DNA of 64,000 nucleotides from Roseomonas marmotae (GTDB lineage Bacteria; Pseudomonadota; Alphaproteobacteria; Acetobacterales; Acetobacteraceae). Numbering within the stretch: the stretch's first letter is position 1; every line of letters begins with the position of its first letter. Made by a program: the position numbers and the translations under genes. The notes below the pieces were generated by a model. That model made no database searches and had not been told where the DNA came from. It saw only the letters and a program-made list of their open reading frames with translations. The stretch spans positions 2,176,501-2,240,500 of the forward strand of contig NZ_CP061091.1 in NCBI RefSeq assembly GCF_017654485.1. The letters run 5' to 3'. Of this stretch, positions 26,101 through 36,801 are shown one piece after another.

Positions 26101-27609
26101 TCATTGGCCGCCAGCGGCAAAGCGCACCGCCTCCTCTGCGGCGCGTACCAGGCCGCGCGCCTTGGCCCTCGTCTCCTCGTATTCCGCCAGGGGGTCGGAA
26201 TCCGCCACCACGCCGCAGCCGGCCTGGATATGCATGACGCCATCCTTCACCAACGCAGTGCGAAGGGCGATGCAGGTATCCATCCCGCCATCAGCGCCGA
26301 AATAGCCGATGCCGCCCGCGTAGAGGCCGCGGCGGGAGGGCTCCAATTCCTCGATGATCTGCATGGCCCGGACCTTGGGCGCGCCGGAGAGGGTGCCGGC
26401 GGGGAAGCCGGCCGAGAGCGCGTCCAGCGCCGTCAGCCCTTCCCGCAGCTTGCCGCGCACCTCGCTGGCGATGTGCATGACCTGGCTGTAGCGCTCGACA
26501 TTGAAGCTCTGCGTGACCTTCACCGAACCGATCTCGGACACCCGGCCGACATCGTTGCGGCCGAGGTCGAGCAGCATCAGATGCTCGGCGCGCTCCTTTT
26601 CGTCAGCCAACAGCTCCACCTCCAGCGCCTTGTCCTGCTCGGGCGTCGCGCCACGGGGGCGGGTGCCGGCCAGGGGCCGCACCGTCACCTCGCCATCGCG
26701 CAGCCGCACCAGGATCTCCGGGCTGGCCGCGACCACGGCGTAGCCGCCGAAGTCGAAATACACCAGGAACGGCGCCGGGTTGATCCGCCGCAGCGCGCGA
26801 TACAGCGCGAAGGGTGGCAGCGCGAACGGGATGGAGAAGCGCTGGCTCGGCACGATCTGGAAGCAGTCGCCGGCGCGGATGTATTCCTTCGCTCGCTCCA
26901 CGACGGAGACGAATTCCTCCTTGGTGAAGTTGGAGGAAGGTTCGGGCAGCGGCGGCAGCCGGGCGGGCGGGGCAGGGCGGGGCACCGGCCGGTCCAGCGC
27001 GGCCTCGGCCTCATCCAGCCGTGCCTGGGCGGCGTCCCAGGCCGCCTGCGGGTCAGTGCCGTCGGCCCAGACCGGGGTGGAGATGATCATGGTGTCCCGC
27101 ACATGGTCGAAGACCAGGACGAGCGTCGGGCGGATCATCACTGCCTCGGGGATGCCAATGACGTCGGGCTTCAGACTGGGCAGGCTCTCGATATGCCGCA
27201 CCATGTCGTAGCCGAGATAGCCGAAGAGGCCCGCCACGATGGGCGGCAGGCCGGCCGGAAGCGGCAGGCGGCTGGCATCGATCTGCTCGGCCAGGCTCTC
27301 CATCACCGGCTTCTCCACCGGCACGAAGGCGTGGGGGGCGGAGAGGGCGTGACGGTTGATCTCCGCGCGGCCATCCCGGCTGCGCCAGATCAGGTCCGGC
27401 GCCAGGCCGATGGCGGAATAGCGGCCGCGCGCGGCGCCGCCTTCCACGCTTTCGAGCAGGAAGGCGTTGGGGCGATCCTTCGCCAGCTTCAGGAAAGTGC
27501 CGACCGGGGTGTCGAGATCCGCGACCCGCTCCCGCCACAGCATCTGCCCCTGCCAGGCGGCGAGGCCGGCAGCGAAGGTGGCGAAATCGAGGTTGCGGTG
27601 CGCGTTCAT
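26101..27609 (-). CDS. trpE: Anthranilate synthase component I
   Basis: A 502-residue chorismate-utilising enzyme catalysing the first committed step of tryptophan synthesis with TrpG. The tryptophan feedback-site motif LLESVEGG lies near 51-58. The catalytic core has [43 protein letters not shown] and a C-terminal [12 protein letters not shown]. The start overlaps the ppiD stop (ATGA), so trpE is translationally coupled to a periplasmic chaperone gene. No leader peptide or attenuator was seen upstream, so control of trp genes here is probably not by classical attenuation. Confidence 0.97.
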   Translation of the reverse strand: MNAHRNLDFATFAAGLAAWQGQMLWRERVADLDTPVGTFLKLAKDRPNAFLLESVEGGAARGRYSAIGLAPDLIWRSRDGRAEINRHALSAPHAFVPVEKPVMESLAEQIDASRLPLPAGLPPIVAGLFGYLGYDMVRHIESLPSLKPDVIGIPEAVMIRPTLVLVFDHVRDTMIISTPVWADGTDPQAAWDAAQARLDEAEAALDRPVPRPAPPARLPPLPEPSSNFTKEEFVSVVERAKEYIRAGDCFQIVPSQRFSIPFALPPFALYRALRRINPAPFLVYFDFGGYAVVAASPEILVRLRDGEVTVRPLAGTRPRGATPEQDKALEVELLADEKERAEHLMLLDLGRNDVGRVSEIGSVKVTQSFNVERYSQVMHIASEVRGKLREGLTALDALSAGFPAGTLSGAPKVRAMQIIEELEPSRRGLYAGGIGYFGADGGMDTCIALRTALVKDGVMHIQAGCGVVADSDPLAEYEETRAKARGLVRAAEEAVRFAAGGQ

Positions 27610-29513
27610 CGGGCGGTGACCTGTCCCATCATGGTGGGGTTGAGAGTGACGTCGGCACTGCGACGCAGCGCCTCAAGATACTGGGCCTCGAGATCGCCGA
27701 GCATCGCCTGCTCGACTTCCGTACGGACCCGGCCGAGGCCGAGCGGATCGGCGTCGGGATCGACGCGGAGGATCTCCATGGGCTGACCGATGGCGAAGCC
27801 ATCGGCAGTTTCGGCCATGGTCGCGTCATTGGACGGCACGGTGAAAAGCCGCTCCAGCAACTCGGGCGGGGGACTGTTGCGGCCATCGCCCTGCGCATCC
27901 GGCTGGCGCGGGAAGGGGCCGACACGGCGGGCTTCCAGCCCGGCCTCGCGAGCCGCTTCCGGCAGGCTCTTGCCGCCCTTCACGGCGCTCAGCAGCGCGG
28001 CGGCGCGCTCCTCCTGGCTGCGGCGACGGGCATCCTGCATCCAGGCGGCGCGAACCTCCGGCTCGACTGCCTCGAAGGCCTTCAGGGTGGCGGGGATGAC
28101 TTCCTGCAGCTCGAAGGCGAAGAGGCCGGATTGCCCGGCCTCGGCGAGGCGTGGCGCCTGGCCAGGCTCGGCGGCGAAGATGGCCTGCAGCGCCGCATCG
28201 CGGCCGGCGCTGCTCAGATGCAGGTCCGCCGGCGTGCCGTCCTGGGTCAGGCCGCGCGAATCGATGGTCAGCCTGGACAGAGGAAGGCCGAAACGCTGGG
28301 CAGCTTCCTCGAGCGTCGCGCCGCCGCCCAGGGCATCCTCGACCTCGTTGGCGCGCTCATAGGCCAGGTCGGCGGCCTTTTCCCGGACCAGCTCGGCGGT
28401 CAGCTCCGGGCGCACCTCATCGAAACTGCGGGCATGGCCCGGCTCGATGCCCGTGACCTTCAGCACATGCCAGCCGAATGCCGTCTGCACGGGCTCGCTG
28501 ACCCCATCGGCGGGCAGGCTGAAGGCGGCATCCGCCAGCGCCGGTACCGGCAGCGCCGCGCGGTCCAGGCTGCCGAGGTTGATGGCCTGGCCGCCCGCGG
28601 CCTGCGCGGCCTCCTCGATGGAGGCGAAGCTCGCCCCGTCGCGCCACTGCCGGGCGATGGCCTCGGCGGCCTCACGGCTCGGCATCACCGCCTGCTCGAT
28701 CTCCCGGCGCTCGGGCGTCTCGAACTGGGCGCGGCGGGCCTCGAAAGCGGCATGAAGTTCCTCCTCGGTCGGCTGGATCTCGCTGGCGACGACGGCGGGC
28801 GAGAGGGTGGCCAGCACGAGGCGGCGGTATTCGGGGGCCGAGAAGCGGTCGGGATTATTTTCGTGGTAGCGGCGCAGCTGCGCCTCATCCGGGGCCGCGG
28901 GTTCCCTGGCATCGGCCAGGGGCAGCGTGACGACATCGGCGACGCGGCGCTCCTGCTGCCACTTCAGCAAGGGCTTGGTCATGGCATCCGGGCCGGCGGC
29001 ACCGGAGCGAACGGCGCCGATCATCTGCTGGCGCTGCAGGTCGGCCTGCAGCAGGGCGAGGAATTCAGGCTCCGTCAGGCCGTTGTTGCGCAGGAAGTTA
29101 TCCAGCAGCGCACGGCTGAACCGGCCATCTGAACCATGGAAGGCAGGGATGCTCCAGACATACTCCTGCAGCGCCTGGTCCGGCGCCACGACGCCCAGAC
29201 GCGCGGCTTCCTGGCGCTGCACGCGGTCCATGATCAGGCTTTCGACGGCGCGGCGCGCCACGCCCTCGGAGATCTGCGGCGTGATGTCGAAGCCGCTGCC
29301 CAGCTGGCGCTGGATGCGCGCGATTTCCCGCCGGGTGGCCGTTTGCGCCTCCGGCAGTTCCACGGGGTCGCCATTGACCCGGGCGACCGCGTGGTCGGTG
29401 CCGAAGTTCCGCACGACATCCTCAATTCCCCAGATGCCGAAGGAGAGGATCAGCAGCAGGAAGAGGGCCTTGGCGAGCCAGGTGCCGGCGAGGCGGCGCA
29501 GCGCAGTGAGCAT
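27606..29513 (-). CDS. ppiD: PpiD-like membrane-anchored peptidylprolyl isomerase / chaperone
   Basis: A 635-residue protein with one N-terminal membrane helix (about residues 12-31, LAKALFLLLILSFGIWGIE). A SurA-N-like chaperone domain (about 40-200) follows, then a parvulin-type domain (around 265-370, with SLPADGVSEPVQTAFGWHVLKV) and further helical domains. It would sit in the inner membrane facing the periplasm and assist folding of secreted proteins. The ATG at 29513 gives the expected basic N-terminus; upstream ATGs at 29573 and 29549 are less likely. It is the first gene of the operon ppiD-trpE-trpG-trpD-trpC-moaC-moeA and overlaps trpE. Confidence 0.9.
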   Translation of the reverse strand: MLTALRRLAGTWLAKALFLLLILSFGIWGIEDVVRNFGTDHAVARVNGDPVELPEAQTATRREIARIQRQLGSGFDITPQISEGVARRAVESLIMDRVQRQEAARLGVVAPDQALQEYVWSIPAFHGSDGRFSRALLDNFLRNNGLTEPEFLALLQADLQRQQMIGAVRSGAAGPDAMTKPLLKWQQERRVADVVTLPLADAREPAAPDEAQLRRYHENNPDRFSAPEYRRLVLATLSPAVVASEIQPTEEELHAAFEARRAQFETPERREIEQAVMPSREAAEAIARQWRDGASFASIEEAAQAAGGQAINLGSLDRAALPVPALADAAFSLPADGVSEPVQTAFGWHVLKVTGIEPGHARSFDEVRPELTAELVREKAADLAYERANEVEDALGGGATLEEAAQRFGLPLSRLTIDSRGLTQDGTPADLHLSSAGRDAALQAIFAAEPGQAPRLAEAGQSGLFAFELQEVIPATLKAFEAVEPEVRAAWMQDARRRSQEERAAALLSAVKGGKSLPEAAREAGLEARRVGPFPRQPDAQGDGRNSPPPELLERLFTVPSNDATMAETADGFAIGQPMEILRVDPDADPLGLGRVRTEVEQAMLGDLEAQYLEALRRSADVTLNPTMMGQVTAR

Positions 29514-29631
29514 TGTGTCCCGCGAAAATAGAGAAGTACGCCGGACCATAGGGAAAAGGGTGACGGTTGCCAAACGCCACTGGCACGGGTAGCGGCTTGG
29601 ATCAGCGAATTAACCCTGAAGAGGTAGCCGG

Positions 29632-30378
29632 ATGACCCCTGGTGTGCGCCCCCTGATCGCAGGCAACTGGAAGATGCACGGCACCCTGGACTCCGCGCGG
29701 GAGCTGGCCTCCGGCGTTGCCTCTGGCGTCGCGTCCGGGGCCGATCTGCTGGTGTGCCCCCCCTTCGTTCATCTGGCCCCCGTGGCCGGGGTGTTGGGCG
29801 GCAGCAGCGTCGCGCTCGGTGCGCAGGACTGCCATGCCGCAGCCAAGGGCGCACATACCGGTGATGTCTCCGCGCCCATGTTGGCCGATCTGGGCGCCCG
29901 CTTCGTCATCCTCGGCCATTCGGAGCGCCGCTCCGACCATGGCGAAAGCGACGCCGTGGTGCTGGCCAAGGCCGAGGCAGCCCTGGCCGCTGGCCTGACC
30001 CCGGTGGTCTGCGTGGGCGAGAGCGAAGCCCAGCGTGTCGCGGGTGAGGCCGAGGCGGTGGTGGCGGGCCAACTGGCCGGCAGCCTGCCGGAGGGCTTCG
30101 CCGCTGCCGGCGGCGTGGTGGCCTATGAGCCCGTCTGGGCCATCGGCACCGGCCGCACGCCGACCGAGGGCGACATCGCCGCCATGCATGCCCGCATCCG
30201 CGCCGAGCTTCAGGCCCGCTTCGGCGAAGCCGGCGGCAAGCTGCGCATCCTCTATGGCGGCTCGGTCAAGCCGGGCAATGCCAAGGCCATCCTGGCGCTG
30301 CCGCATGTGGACGGTGCCCTGGTGGGTGGCGCCAGCCTGGTGGCCGCCGACTTCCTGGGAATCGCCATGGCGGTCTGA
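29632..30378 (+). CDS. tpiA: Triosephosphate isomerase
   Basis: A 248-residue TIM interconverting dihydroxyacetone phosphate and glyceraldehyde 3-phosphate. Active-site residues are visible: N12 and K14 in AGNWKMHG, H96 in ILGHSERR and E166 in [11 protein letters not shown]. The C-terminal phosphate loop is in [13 protein letters not shown] Shine-Dalgarno GAAGAGG lies about 8 bases before the ATG. It is divergent from ppiD across 118 bases and is followed 59 bases later by an M20 dipeptidase gene. Confidence 0.97.
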   Translation: MTPGVRPLIAGNWKMHGTLDSARELASGVASGVASGADLLVCPPFVHLAPVAGVLGGSSVALGAQDCHAAAKGAHTGDVSAPMLADLGARFVILGHSERRSDHGESDAVVLAKAEAALAAGLTPVVCVGESEAQRVAGEAEAVVAGQLAGSLPEGFAAAGGVVAYEPVWAIGTGRTPTEGDIAAMHARIRAELQARFGEAGGKLRILYGGSVKPGNAKAILALPHVDGALVGGASLVAADFLGIAMAV

Positions 30379-30437
30379 GCGCGGACCGTGGATGGCCTTG
30401 CGTCCTGGCCATCCACGGCGCGACATTCAGCCGCACC

Positions 30438-31835
30438 ATGACCCATACACAGATCGATCAGGTTCTCGCCGCGCTCGACGCGGCGCGGGCCGAGACGGAA
30501 GCCAGCCTCATCGAATGGCTGCGTATTCCCAGCATCAGCGCCCAGCCGGCCCATGCGCCGGATTGTCGCAGCGCCGCGACCTGGATCGGCAGCCAGCTCG
30601 AAGCCCTGGGCTTCTCCGTCGGGCTGCGTGAGACGCCGACGCACCCTGTCGTGATGGCCACCCATCCCGGTCCCGGCCCGAATGCGCCGCATGTGTTGAT
30701 CTACGGCCATTACGACGTGCAGCCGCCGGAGCCGCTGGAGCTCTGGACCAGCCCGCCCTTCGACCCCGTGATTGTCGCCGGGCCGCGCGGCCGGCGCGTG
30801 GTGGCGCGCGGCGCGGTGGACGACAAGGGCCAGTGCATGACCTGGCTTTCCGCACTGCGTGCCTGGCACGCGGTGGCCGGCGGCCCGCCCGTGCGGGTGA
30901 CGGTGCTGGTGGAGGGCGAGGAAGAGGTGGGCAGCCCCAACCTCGACGCCGTGCTGAAGGCCGAGAAGGATCTGCTGGCCGCCGACGTCATCGTGGTCAG
31001 CGACACGAATATGTGGGCGCCGGGCGCGCCGGCCCTGACCGTCAGCCTGCGCGGCATGGTCTATACGCAGATCGACCTGCGGGTCGGCAGCCGGGATCTG
31101 CATTCCGGCCTCTACGGCAATTCGGCCGGCAACGCCCTGAACATCCTGACCCGCGTGCTGGGCGACCTGAAGGACGAGAACGGCCGCATCAAGATTCCCG
31201 GCTTCTATGACGGCGTGATCGAGCCCGGCGCCAACCAGCGCGCCGAATGGGAGGCGCTGAACTTCGACGAGGCCGCCTTCCTGGGCCAGAACGGCCTTTC
31301 CGTGCCGGGTGGCGAGAAGGGGCGCGGTGCCCTGGAACGGCTCTGGGCCCGCCCCACCGCCGATATCAACGGGATCTGGGGCGGCTACATGGGGGAGGGC
31401 TCCAAAACGGTCATCGCCTGCGAGGGGCATGCCAAGCTCTCCTGCCGTCTTGTGCCGGGGCAGGACCCGGAGAAGATCCTGGAGGGTATCCGGCAGTTCG
31501 TGCAGGCGCGCATCCCCGCCGATGCCAGCTTCGAACTGCGGAGCTTCGCGAGCACCCCCGGCCTGTCGATACCGACCGACTCGCCCTATCTGGCGGCGGC
31601 CAGGGCGGCGCTGGAGGATGAATTCGGCAAGCCGCCCGTGCTGACGGGCGGCGGCGGCTCGATTCCGGTGGTGGAGAGCTTCAAGCGGATCCTCGGGCTG
31701 GACAGCCTGCTCATGGGCTTCGGCCTGGATGACGACCAGGTGCATAGCCCGAACGAGAAGTTCGAGCTGACCTGCCTCCATGCCGGTGCCCGCAGCCATG
31801 CCCGGCTGCTGGCCCGACTCGCGGCCCGGGTCTGA
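30438..31835 (+). CDS. M20-family dipeptidase/peptidase
   Basis: A 465-residue metallopeptidase of the M20 dipeptidase group. Metal-site motifs are IYGHYDVQPPEP (H91, D93), RGAVDDKGQ, and VEGEEEVGS with the catalytic glutamate pair; a late HSPNEKFEL supplies the last histidine. The lid domain (about 190-310) lies between. It probably hydrolyses di- or short peptides in the cytosol. It is downstream of tpiA on the same strand, and a long hairpin separates it from the convergent threonine aldolase gene. Confidence 0.91.
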   Translation: MTHTQIDQVLAALDAARAETEASLIEWLRIPSISAQPAHAPDCRSAATWIGSQLEALGFSVGLRETPTHPVVMATHPGPGPNAPHVLIYGHYDVQPPEPLELWTSPPFDPVIVAGPRGRRVVARGAVDDKGQCMTWLSALRAWHAVAGGPPVRVTVLVEGEEEVGSPNLDAVLKAEKDLLAADVIVVSDTNMWAPGAPALTVSLRGMVYTQIDLRVGSRDLHSGLYGNSAGNALNILTRVLGDLKDENGRIKIPGFYDGVIEPGANQRAEWEALNFDEAAFLGQNGLSVPGGEKGRGALERLWARPTADINGIWGGYMGEGSKTVIACEGHAKLSCRLVPGQDPEKILEGIRQFVQARIPADASFELRSFASTPGLSIPTDSPYLAAARAALEDEFGKPPVLTGGGGSIPVVESFKRILGLDSLLMGFGLDDDQVHSPNEKFELTCLHAGARSHARLLARLAARV

Positions 31836-31868
31836 AAGGGAGCGGCGCTTCAGAGGCCGCCGCACCCG

Positions 31869-31900
31869 GCCGGAAGGCCGCCTGGGGGCGGCCTTCCGGC
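31869..31900. terminator. Long convergent hairpin, possible bidirectional terminator
   Basis: GCCGGAAGGCCGCC at 31869-31882 pairs perfectly over 14 bases with 31887-31900 across a TGGG loop. It lies between the stops of the convergent dipeptidase and threonine aldolase genes. There is no T-run on either side, so termination is inferred from stem strength and position only. Confidence 0.55.
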
Positions 31901-31911
31901 GCCGGCGAGGG

Positions 31912-32979
31912 TCAGGCCTGCGCCAGTTCCCCACGAATGATGGACAGGGTTTCGTCAACCATCGGCGCCGTGACGTCGAGATGCAGGCAGGCGCGGATGC
32001 GGCCGCCGAGCATGGAGATCTGCACGCCCTGCATCCGCAACCTCGTCACGAGCGTCGCGGCGTCCATGCCGGCACCCGCGGGGTCGAAGAAGACGAGGTT
32101 GGTGTCAGGCTCTTCCACCACGACGCCGGGAACCTGCCGCAGGCCACGCGCCAGGGCCTTGGCATTGGCATGGTCTTCCGCCAGCCGGTCGATATGGTGG
32201 TCCAGCGCATGGATGCAGGCGGCGGCGCAGATGCCGGCCTGGCGCATGGAGCCGCCCAGCCGCTGTTTCCAGCGCCACGCCTGGTCGATGAATTCGGCCG
32301 AGCCCGCCAGTACGGCGCCCAGGGGTGCGCCGAGGCCCTTGGTGAAGTCCAGCCAGACCGAATCGAAACCGGTCACCATCTCGTCCGCCGGAATGCCGCT
32401 GGCCACCACGGCGTTCATAAGCCGGGCGCCATCCATATGCGTGGACCAGCCCTGCTCGCGCGCCACCGCGACGACGGCATCCAGTTCCGCCTGCGGCCAG
32501 ACGGCGCCGCCGCCGATATTGGCCGTCTGCTCCACCTCCAGCAGGCGCTGCGGCGGCGCATAGCGGGTGGCCGGGCGGATGGCAGCACGCAGGGTCTCGG
32601 CGCTGAACATGCCGCGCGGGCCCTGGAGCGGATGGATCTGCACCCCCGCCAGCGCGGCATGCACGCCGCCCTCGCTGGAGAGGATATGCGCGGTTTCATG
32701 CGCCAGCACCTCCTCGCCGGGGCGGCAGTGCGTGAGGATGGCGACGACATTGCACATGGTGCCGGAAGGCAGGAATACCGCCGCCTCCTTGCCCATCAGC
32801 GCCGCCATCCTGTCGCACAGGGCATTGACCGTCGGGTCGTCGCCGAACTGCTCGTCTCCGACCTCGGCCGCCATCATCGCCTCCCGCATGGCGGCGGTGG
32901 GACGGGTCTGGGTGTCGGAATAGAGGTTGATGCGGACGGGAGGTGCGCCGGCGGGCGGGCGGGCGGGAGCATGGACCAT
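31912..32979 (-). CDS. Low-specificity L-threonine aldolase
   Basis: A 355-residue PLP enzyme that cleaves threonine or allo-threonine to glycine and acetaldehyde. The N-terminal YSDTQTRPTAAMREAMMAAEVGDE is characteristic. H97 in HETAH stacks on PLP, the PLP aspartate is D183 in HMDGARL, and the Schiff-base lysine is K214 in DFTKGLGAPLGA. The threonine aldolase and beta-eliminating lyase groups share this fold, but the wording of the N-terminus favours aldolase. It stands alone at the distal end of the pdh cluster, 57 bases after the small membrane protein gene on the same strand. Confidence 0.9.
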   Translation of the reverse strand: MVHAPARPPAGAPPVRINLYSDTQTRPTAAMREAMMAAEVGDEQFGDDPTVNALCDRMAALMGKEAAVFLPSGTMCNVVAILTHCRPGEEVLAHETAHILSSEGGVHAALAGVQIHPLQGPRGMFSAETLRAAIRPATRYAPPQRLLEVEQTANIGGGAVWPQAELDAVVAVAREQGWSTHMDGARLMNAVVASGIPADEMVTGFDSVWLDFTKGLGAPLGAVLAGSAEFIDQAWRWKQRLGGSMRQAGICAAACIHALDHHIDRLAEDHANAKALARGLRQVPGVVVEEPDTNLVFFDPAGAGMDAATLVTRLRMQGVQISMLGGRIRACLHLDVTAPMVDETLSIIRGELAQA

Positions 32980-33036
32980 GAGGCGGATGACCTTCGCGCT
33001 AGGGCAGCAGAGGCCGGCCCATGCCGGCCGTTGGGG

Positions 33037-33279
33037 TCAGTCGTACACCTCGCGCCAAAGATAAAGCGCGAGCTTGATGATGAAGATGATGCCAGCGATC
33101 ACTGTCCCGGCGAGCAGGACAGCGCCAATATTCTCCCAGATCCTCGCGTCATAATCCGGCAGCCATGCCAGTTGAGGCACCGTCTCGCGCAAGCCGCGGA
33201 TGAGAGGCTCGATCCAATAAAGACTCAGAGCGAAAAAGCCGCAGAGGAAGAGATATTTCAGCATGGTTATGCCATTCAT
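33037..33279 (-). CDS. Small two-helix membrane protein, unknown function
   Basis: An 80-residue protein I do not recognise. Two hydrophobic helices (about 6-23 and 51-73) flank a short polar loop containing RGLRETVPQLAWLPDYDARIWE, so both ends probably face the cytoplasm. GGAAGG is just upstream of the ATG at 33279; the ATG five codons in is an alternative. It is slightly less GC-rich than its neighbours, as is usual for membrane proteins. It starts 26 bases after the COQ10/RatA-like gene ends and may be the last gene of the pdh-lpd-lipA operon. Confidence 0.65.
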   Translation of the reverse strand: MNGITMLKYLFLCGFFALSLYWIEPLIRGLRETVPQLAWLPDYDARIWENIGAVLLAGTVIAGIIFIIKLALYLWREVYD

Positions 33280-33305
33280 ATCCCTTCCAGAACGCGGAGC
33301 AAGGC

Positions 33306-33785
33306 CTAGACCCCGGTGGAAGGCTTTGGTGCCGCCGCCGCCGTGGCTGGGGGGTTACGGCCGTAGAGGATCATGGCGCGGCGCTCGAAGCTGCGGACCA
33401 TCAGTCGGACGGCCTCGTTGAAGACGACACCGATCACCGCCTGCAGCAGTCCGCTCCTAAACTCGAAATCGACGAAGAAATCGACCTCGGTGCCGCCCTC
33501 GATCGGCTTGAACTTCCAGGTGTTGTTCAGATACCGGAAGGGGCCATTCTCGTATTGCACCCGGACTTCATGCGGCCGGTTCAGCTGCACGCGGGAGCGG
33601 AAGCTCTCCCGGAACATCTTGAAGCCGATGGTGAGATCGGCGATCAGTTCCGTCTCGCTCTGGCTGATAACCCGGGCCCCTACGCACCAGGGGAGGAACT
33701 CCGGGTAGCGGCGGACATCGGCGACCAGGTCGAACAGTTGGTCAGGCGTATAGCGCAGGATGCGCTTCTCGGCATGTGTGGGCAT
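33306..33785 (-). CDS. COQ10/RatA-like START-domain protein (polyketide cyclase SRPBCC fold)
   Basis: A 159-residue SRPBCC-fold protein. The motif YTPDQLFDLVADVRRYPEFLPWCVGARV (about 11-38) and FKMFRESFRSRVQL are diagnostic of the COQ10 / RatA group. Mitochondrial COQ10 binds ubiquinone, and the bacterial name RatA comes from a ribosome-association activity reported in E. coli. In alphaproteobacteria this gene regularly follows lipA, as here (one-base TGATG overlap), which favours a role near respiratory metabolism over a toxin. This is inference from family and context. Confidence 0.88.
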   Translation of the reverse strand: MPTHAEKRILRYTPDQLFDLVADVRRYPEFLPWCVGARVISQSETELIADLTIGFKMFRESFRSRVQLNRPHEVRVQYENGPFRYLNNTWKFKPIEGGTEVDFFVDFEFRSGLLQAVIGVVFNEAVRLMVRSFERRAMILYGRNPPATAAAAPKPSTGV

Positions 33786-34798
33786 CAGGCCGCGCTGATC
33801 CGGGCAGTCGCCTGCAGCTTCGCATGACGGGCATCGCGCAGCGCCGCGAAGTCACGGTCCGCGTGGTAGGAGGAGCGGGTGAGAGGGGTGGCCGAGACCA
33901 GCAGGAAGCCCTTGCCACGCGCCAGCCGCGCGTAATCCTCGAACTCGGCGGGTTCCACGAAGCGGTCCACCGCCGCATGCTTGACCGTGGGCTGCAGATA
34001 CTGGCCGATCGTCAGGAAATCGATGTCGGCGCTGCGCATGTCGTCCATGACCTGCAGCACCTCGATCTTCTGCTCGCCCAGGCCCGCCATCAGGCCGGAC
34101 TTGGTGAAGATGGACGGGTCCAGCTCCTTCACCCGGTCCAGCAGGCGCAGGGAATGGAAGTACCGCGCGCCCGGCCGGATGGTGGGGTAGAGCCTCGGCA
34201 CCGTCTCCAGATTGTGGTTGAAGACATCGGGGCGGGCTTCCACCACCACTTCCAGGGCGCCATCCTTGCGGAGGAAGTCGGGGGTCAGGATCTCGATCGT
34301 GGTTTCCGGCGCCGCGGCGCGGATCGCGCGGATGACGGCGGCGAAATGCGCCGCGCCGCCGTCCTTCAGGTCGTCCCGGTCCACGCTCGTGATGACCACG
34401 TGCCGCAGGCCAAGCTGCGCTACCGCATCCGCCACCCGGCGCGGCTCGTCGTGGTCGAGCGCCTTCGGCATGCCGGTGGTGATGTTGCAGAAGGAGCAGG
34501 CGCGGGTGCAGATCTCGCCCATGATCATCATGGTGGCGTGACGCTGGGACCAGCATTCGCCGATATTCGGGCAGGCCGCTTCCTCGCAGACCGTCACCAG
34601 CTTGTTGTCGCGCATCAGGTTGCGCGTCTCATGGTAGATCGGGTGCGTCGGCGCCTTGACGCGGATCCAGTCGGGCTTGCGCTTGATCGGGTTGTCTGGC
34701 CGATGCGCCTTCTCCGGGTGCCGGAGGGGCTTGGGCGCTTCCACGGTGCTGGAAACGGCGCCGCCGGCACGGTGGTCGATCAGGATGCGGGTGGCCAT
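33785..34798 (-). CDS. lipA: Lipoyl synthase
   Basis: A 337-residue radical SAM enzyme inserting two sulfurs into octanoyl groups on lipoyl domains. The auxiliary iron-sulfur cluster cysteines are C71, C76 and C82. The SAM cluster C-x3-C-x2-C is C97, C101, C104 in [11 protein letters not shown]. The conserved C-terminal RSSY provides the serine ligand. Its targets include the lipoyl domains of the pdh genes in the same cluster (K43 in both the E2 and the E1-beta fusion). A 9-bp hairpin separates it from lpdA, so it may have its own promoter. Confidence 0.97.
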   Translation of the reverse strand: MATRILIDHRAGGAVSSTVEAPKPLRHPEKAHRPDNPIKRKPDWIRVKAPTHPIYHETRNLMRDNKLVTVCEEAACPNIGECWSQRHATMMIMGEICTRACSFCNITTGMPKALDHDEPRRVADAVAQLGLRHVVITSVDRDDLKDGGAAHFAAVIRAIRAAAPETTIEILTPDFLRKDGALEVVVEARPDVFNHNLETVPRLYPTIRPGARYFHSLRLLDRVKELDPSIFTKSGLMAGLGEQKIEVLQVMDDMRSADIDFLTIGQYLQPTVKHAAVDRFVEPAEFEDYARLARGKGFLLVSATPLTRSSYHADRDFAALRDARHAKLQATARISAA

Positions 34799-34861
34799 GC
34801 GGGGAATCCTGGTCCTTCCTCGGCCGGGGAAGAGAGGCGCCCGGCTGGCTGTCTATAGAGC

Positions 34862-34890
34862 GGATGCGCCCCGGAAGGCGAGGCGCATCC
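34862..34890. terminator. Hairpin between lpdA and lipA
   Basis: GGATGCGCC (34862-34870) pairs perfectly with GGCGCATCC (34882-34890) across 11 bases. It lies 12 bases after the lpdA stop. No T-run follows on the minus strand, so it could attenuate read-through or stabilise the upstream message. Confidence 0.4.
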
Positions 34891-34902
34891 CTCCAACGGG
34901 GC

Positions 34903-36297
<1,395 letters not shown>

Positions 36298-36312
36298 GTC
36301 TGATTGTCCCCG

Positions 36313-36801
36313 TCAGGCCTCGGCGGCCAGGGCGCGAAGCGCCGGGCCGGAGAGCCGTTGATCCGTCCATTCCGCGCGCCCGACCGCGCCGATCCTCCGG
36401 TAGAAGGTAATGGCGGGTTCGTTCCAGTCGAGCACGTTCCACTCTACCCAGGCATGGCCGGCTTCCAGCGCATGCCGCGCCGCCGCCTTGAAGAAGGCCA
36501 GGCCGATGCCGCGCCGCCGATGGGCCGGATCGACATAGACATCCTCGATCCAGAGCCCGGCCTTACCGGCAAAGGTGCTGAAAGTCGGGTACCAGAGGCA
36601 AAGGCCGACGGCTTCGCCATCGACCTCCGCGATCAATCCCTGGATACGCTTGCCGGCCAGGGCGCCGTAGTAATCCTGCGCCGTGGCCCTCACCTCATGG
36701 GCCAGCTTCTCATATTCCGCCAGGGCGGTGACGAGGCGGAGCACCGCCTCGGCGTCACGCGGCCGGATCTCGCGGAGGGAGAAGCCGGAGCCCCCGTTCA
36801 C
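36313..36801 (-). CDS. GNAT-family N-acetyltransferase inserted in the pdh operon
   Basis: A 162-residue acetyltransferase resembling the diamine (spermidine/spermine-type) N-acetyltransferase group. The GNAT acetyl-CoA site is [28 protein letters not shown] (about 86-113), followed by [21 protein letters not shown]. The start is a GTG at 36801 overlapping the pdhC stop (GTGA), so translation is coupled to E2. The substrate is unknown. Its fixed place between E2 and E3 suggests expression matched to acetyl-CoA production. Confidence 0.88.
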   Translation of the reverse strand: MNGGSGFSLREIRPRDAEAVLRLVTALAEYEKLAHEVRATAQDYYGALAGKRIQGLIAEVDGEAVGLCLWYPTFSTFAGKAGLWIEDVYVDPAHRRRGIGLAFFKAAARHALEAGHAWVEWNVLDWNEPAITFYRRIGAVGRAEWTDQRLSGPALRALAAEA

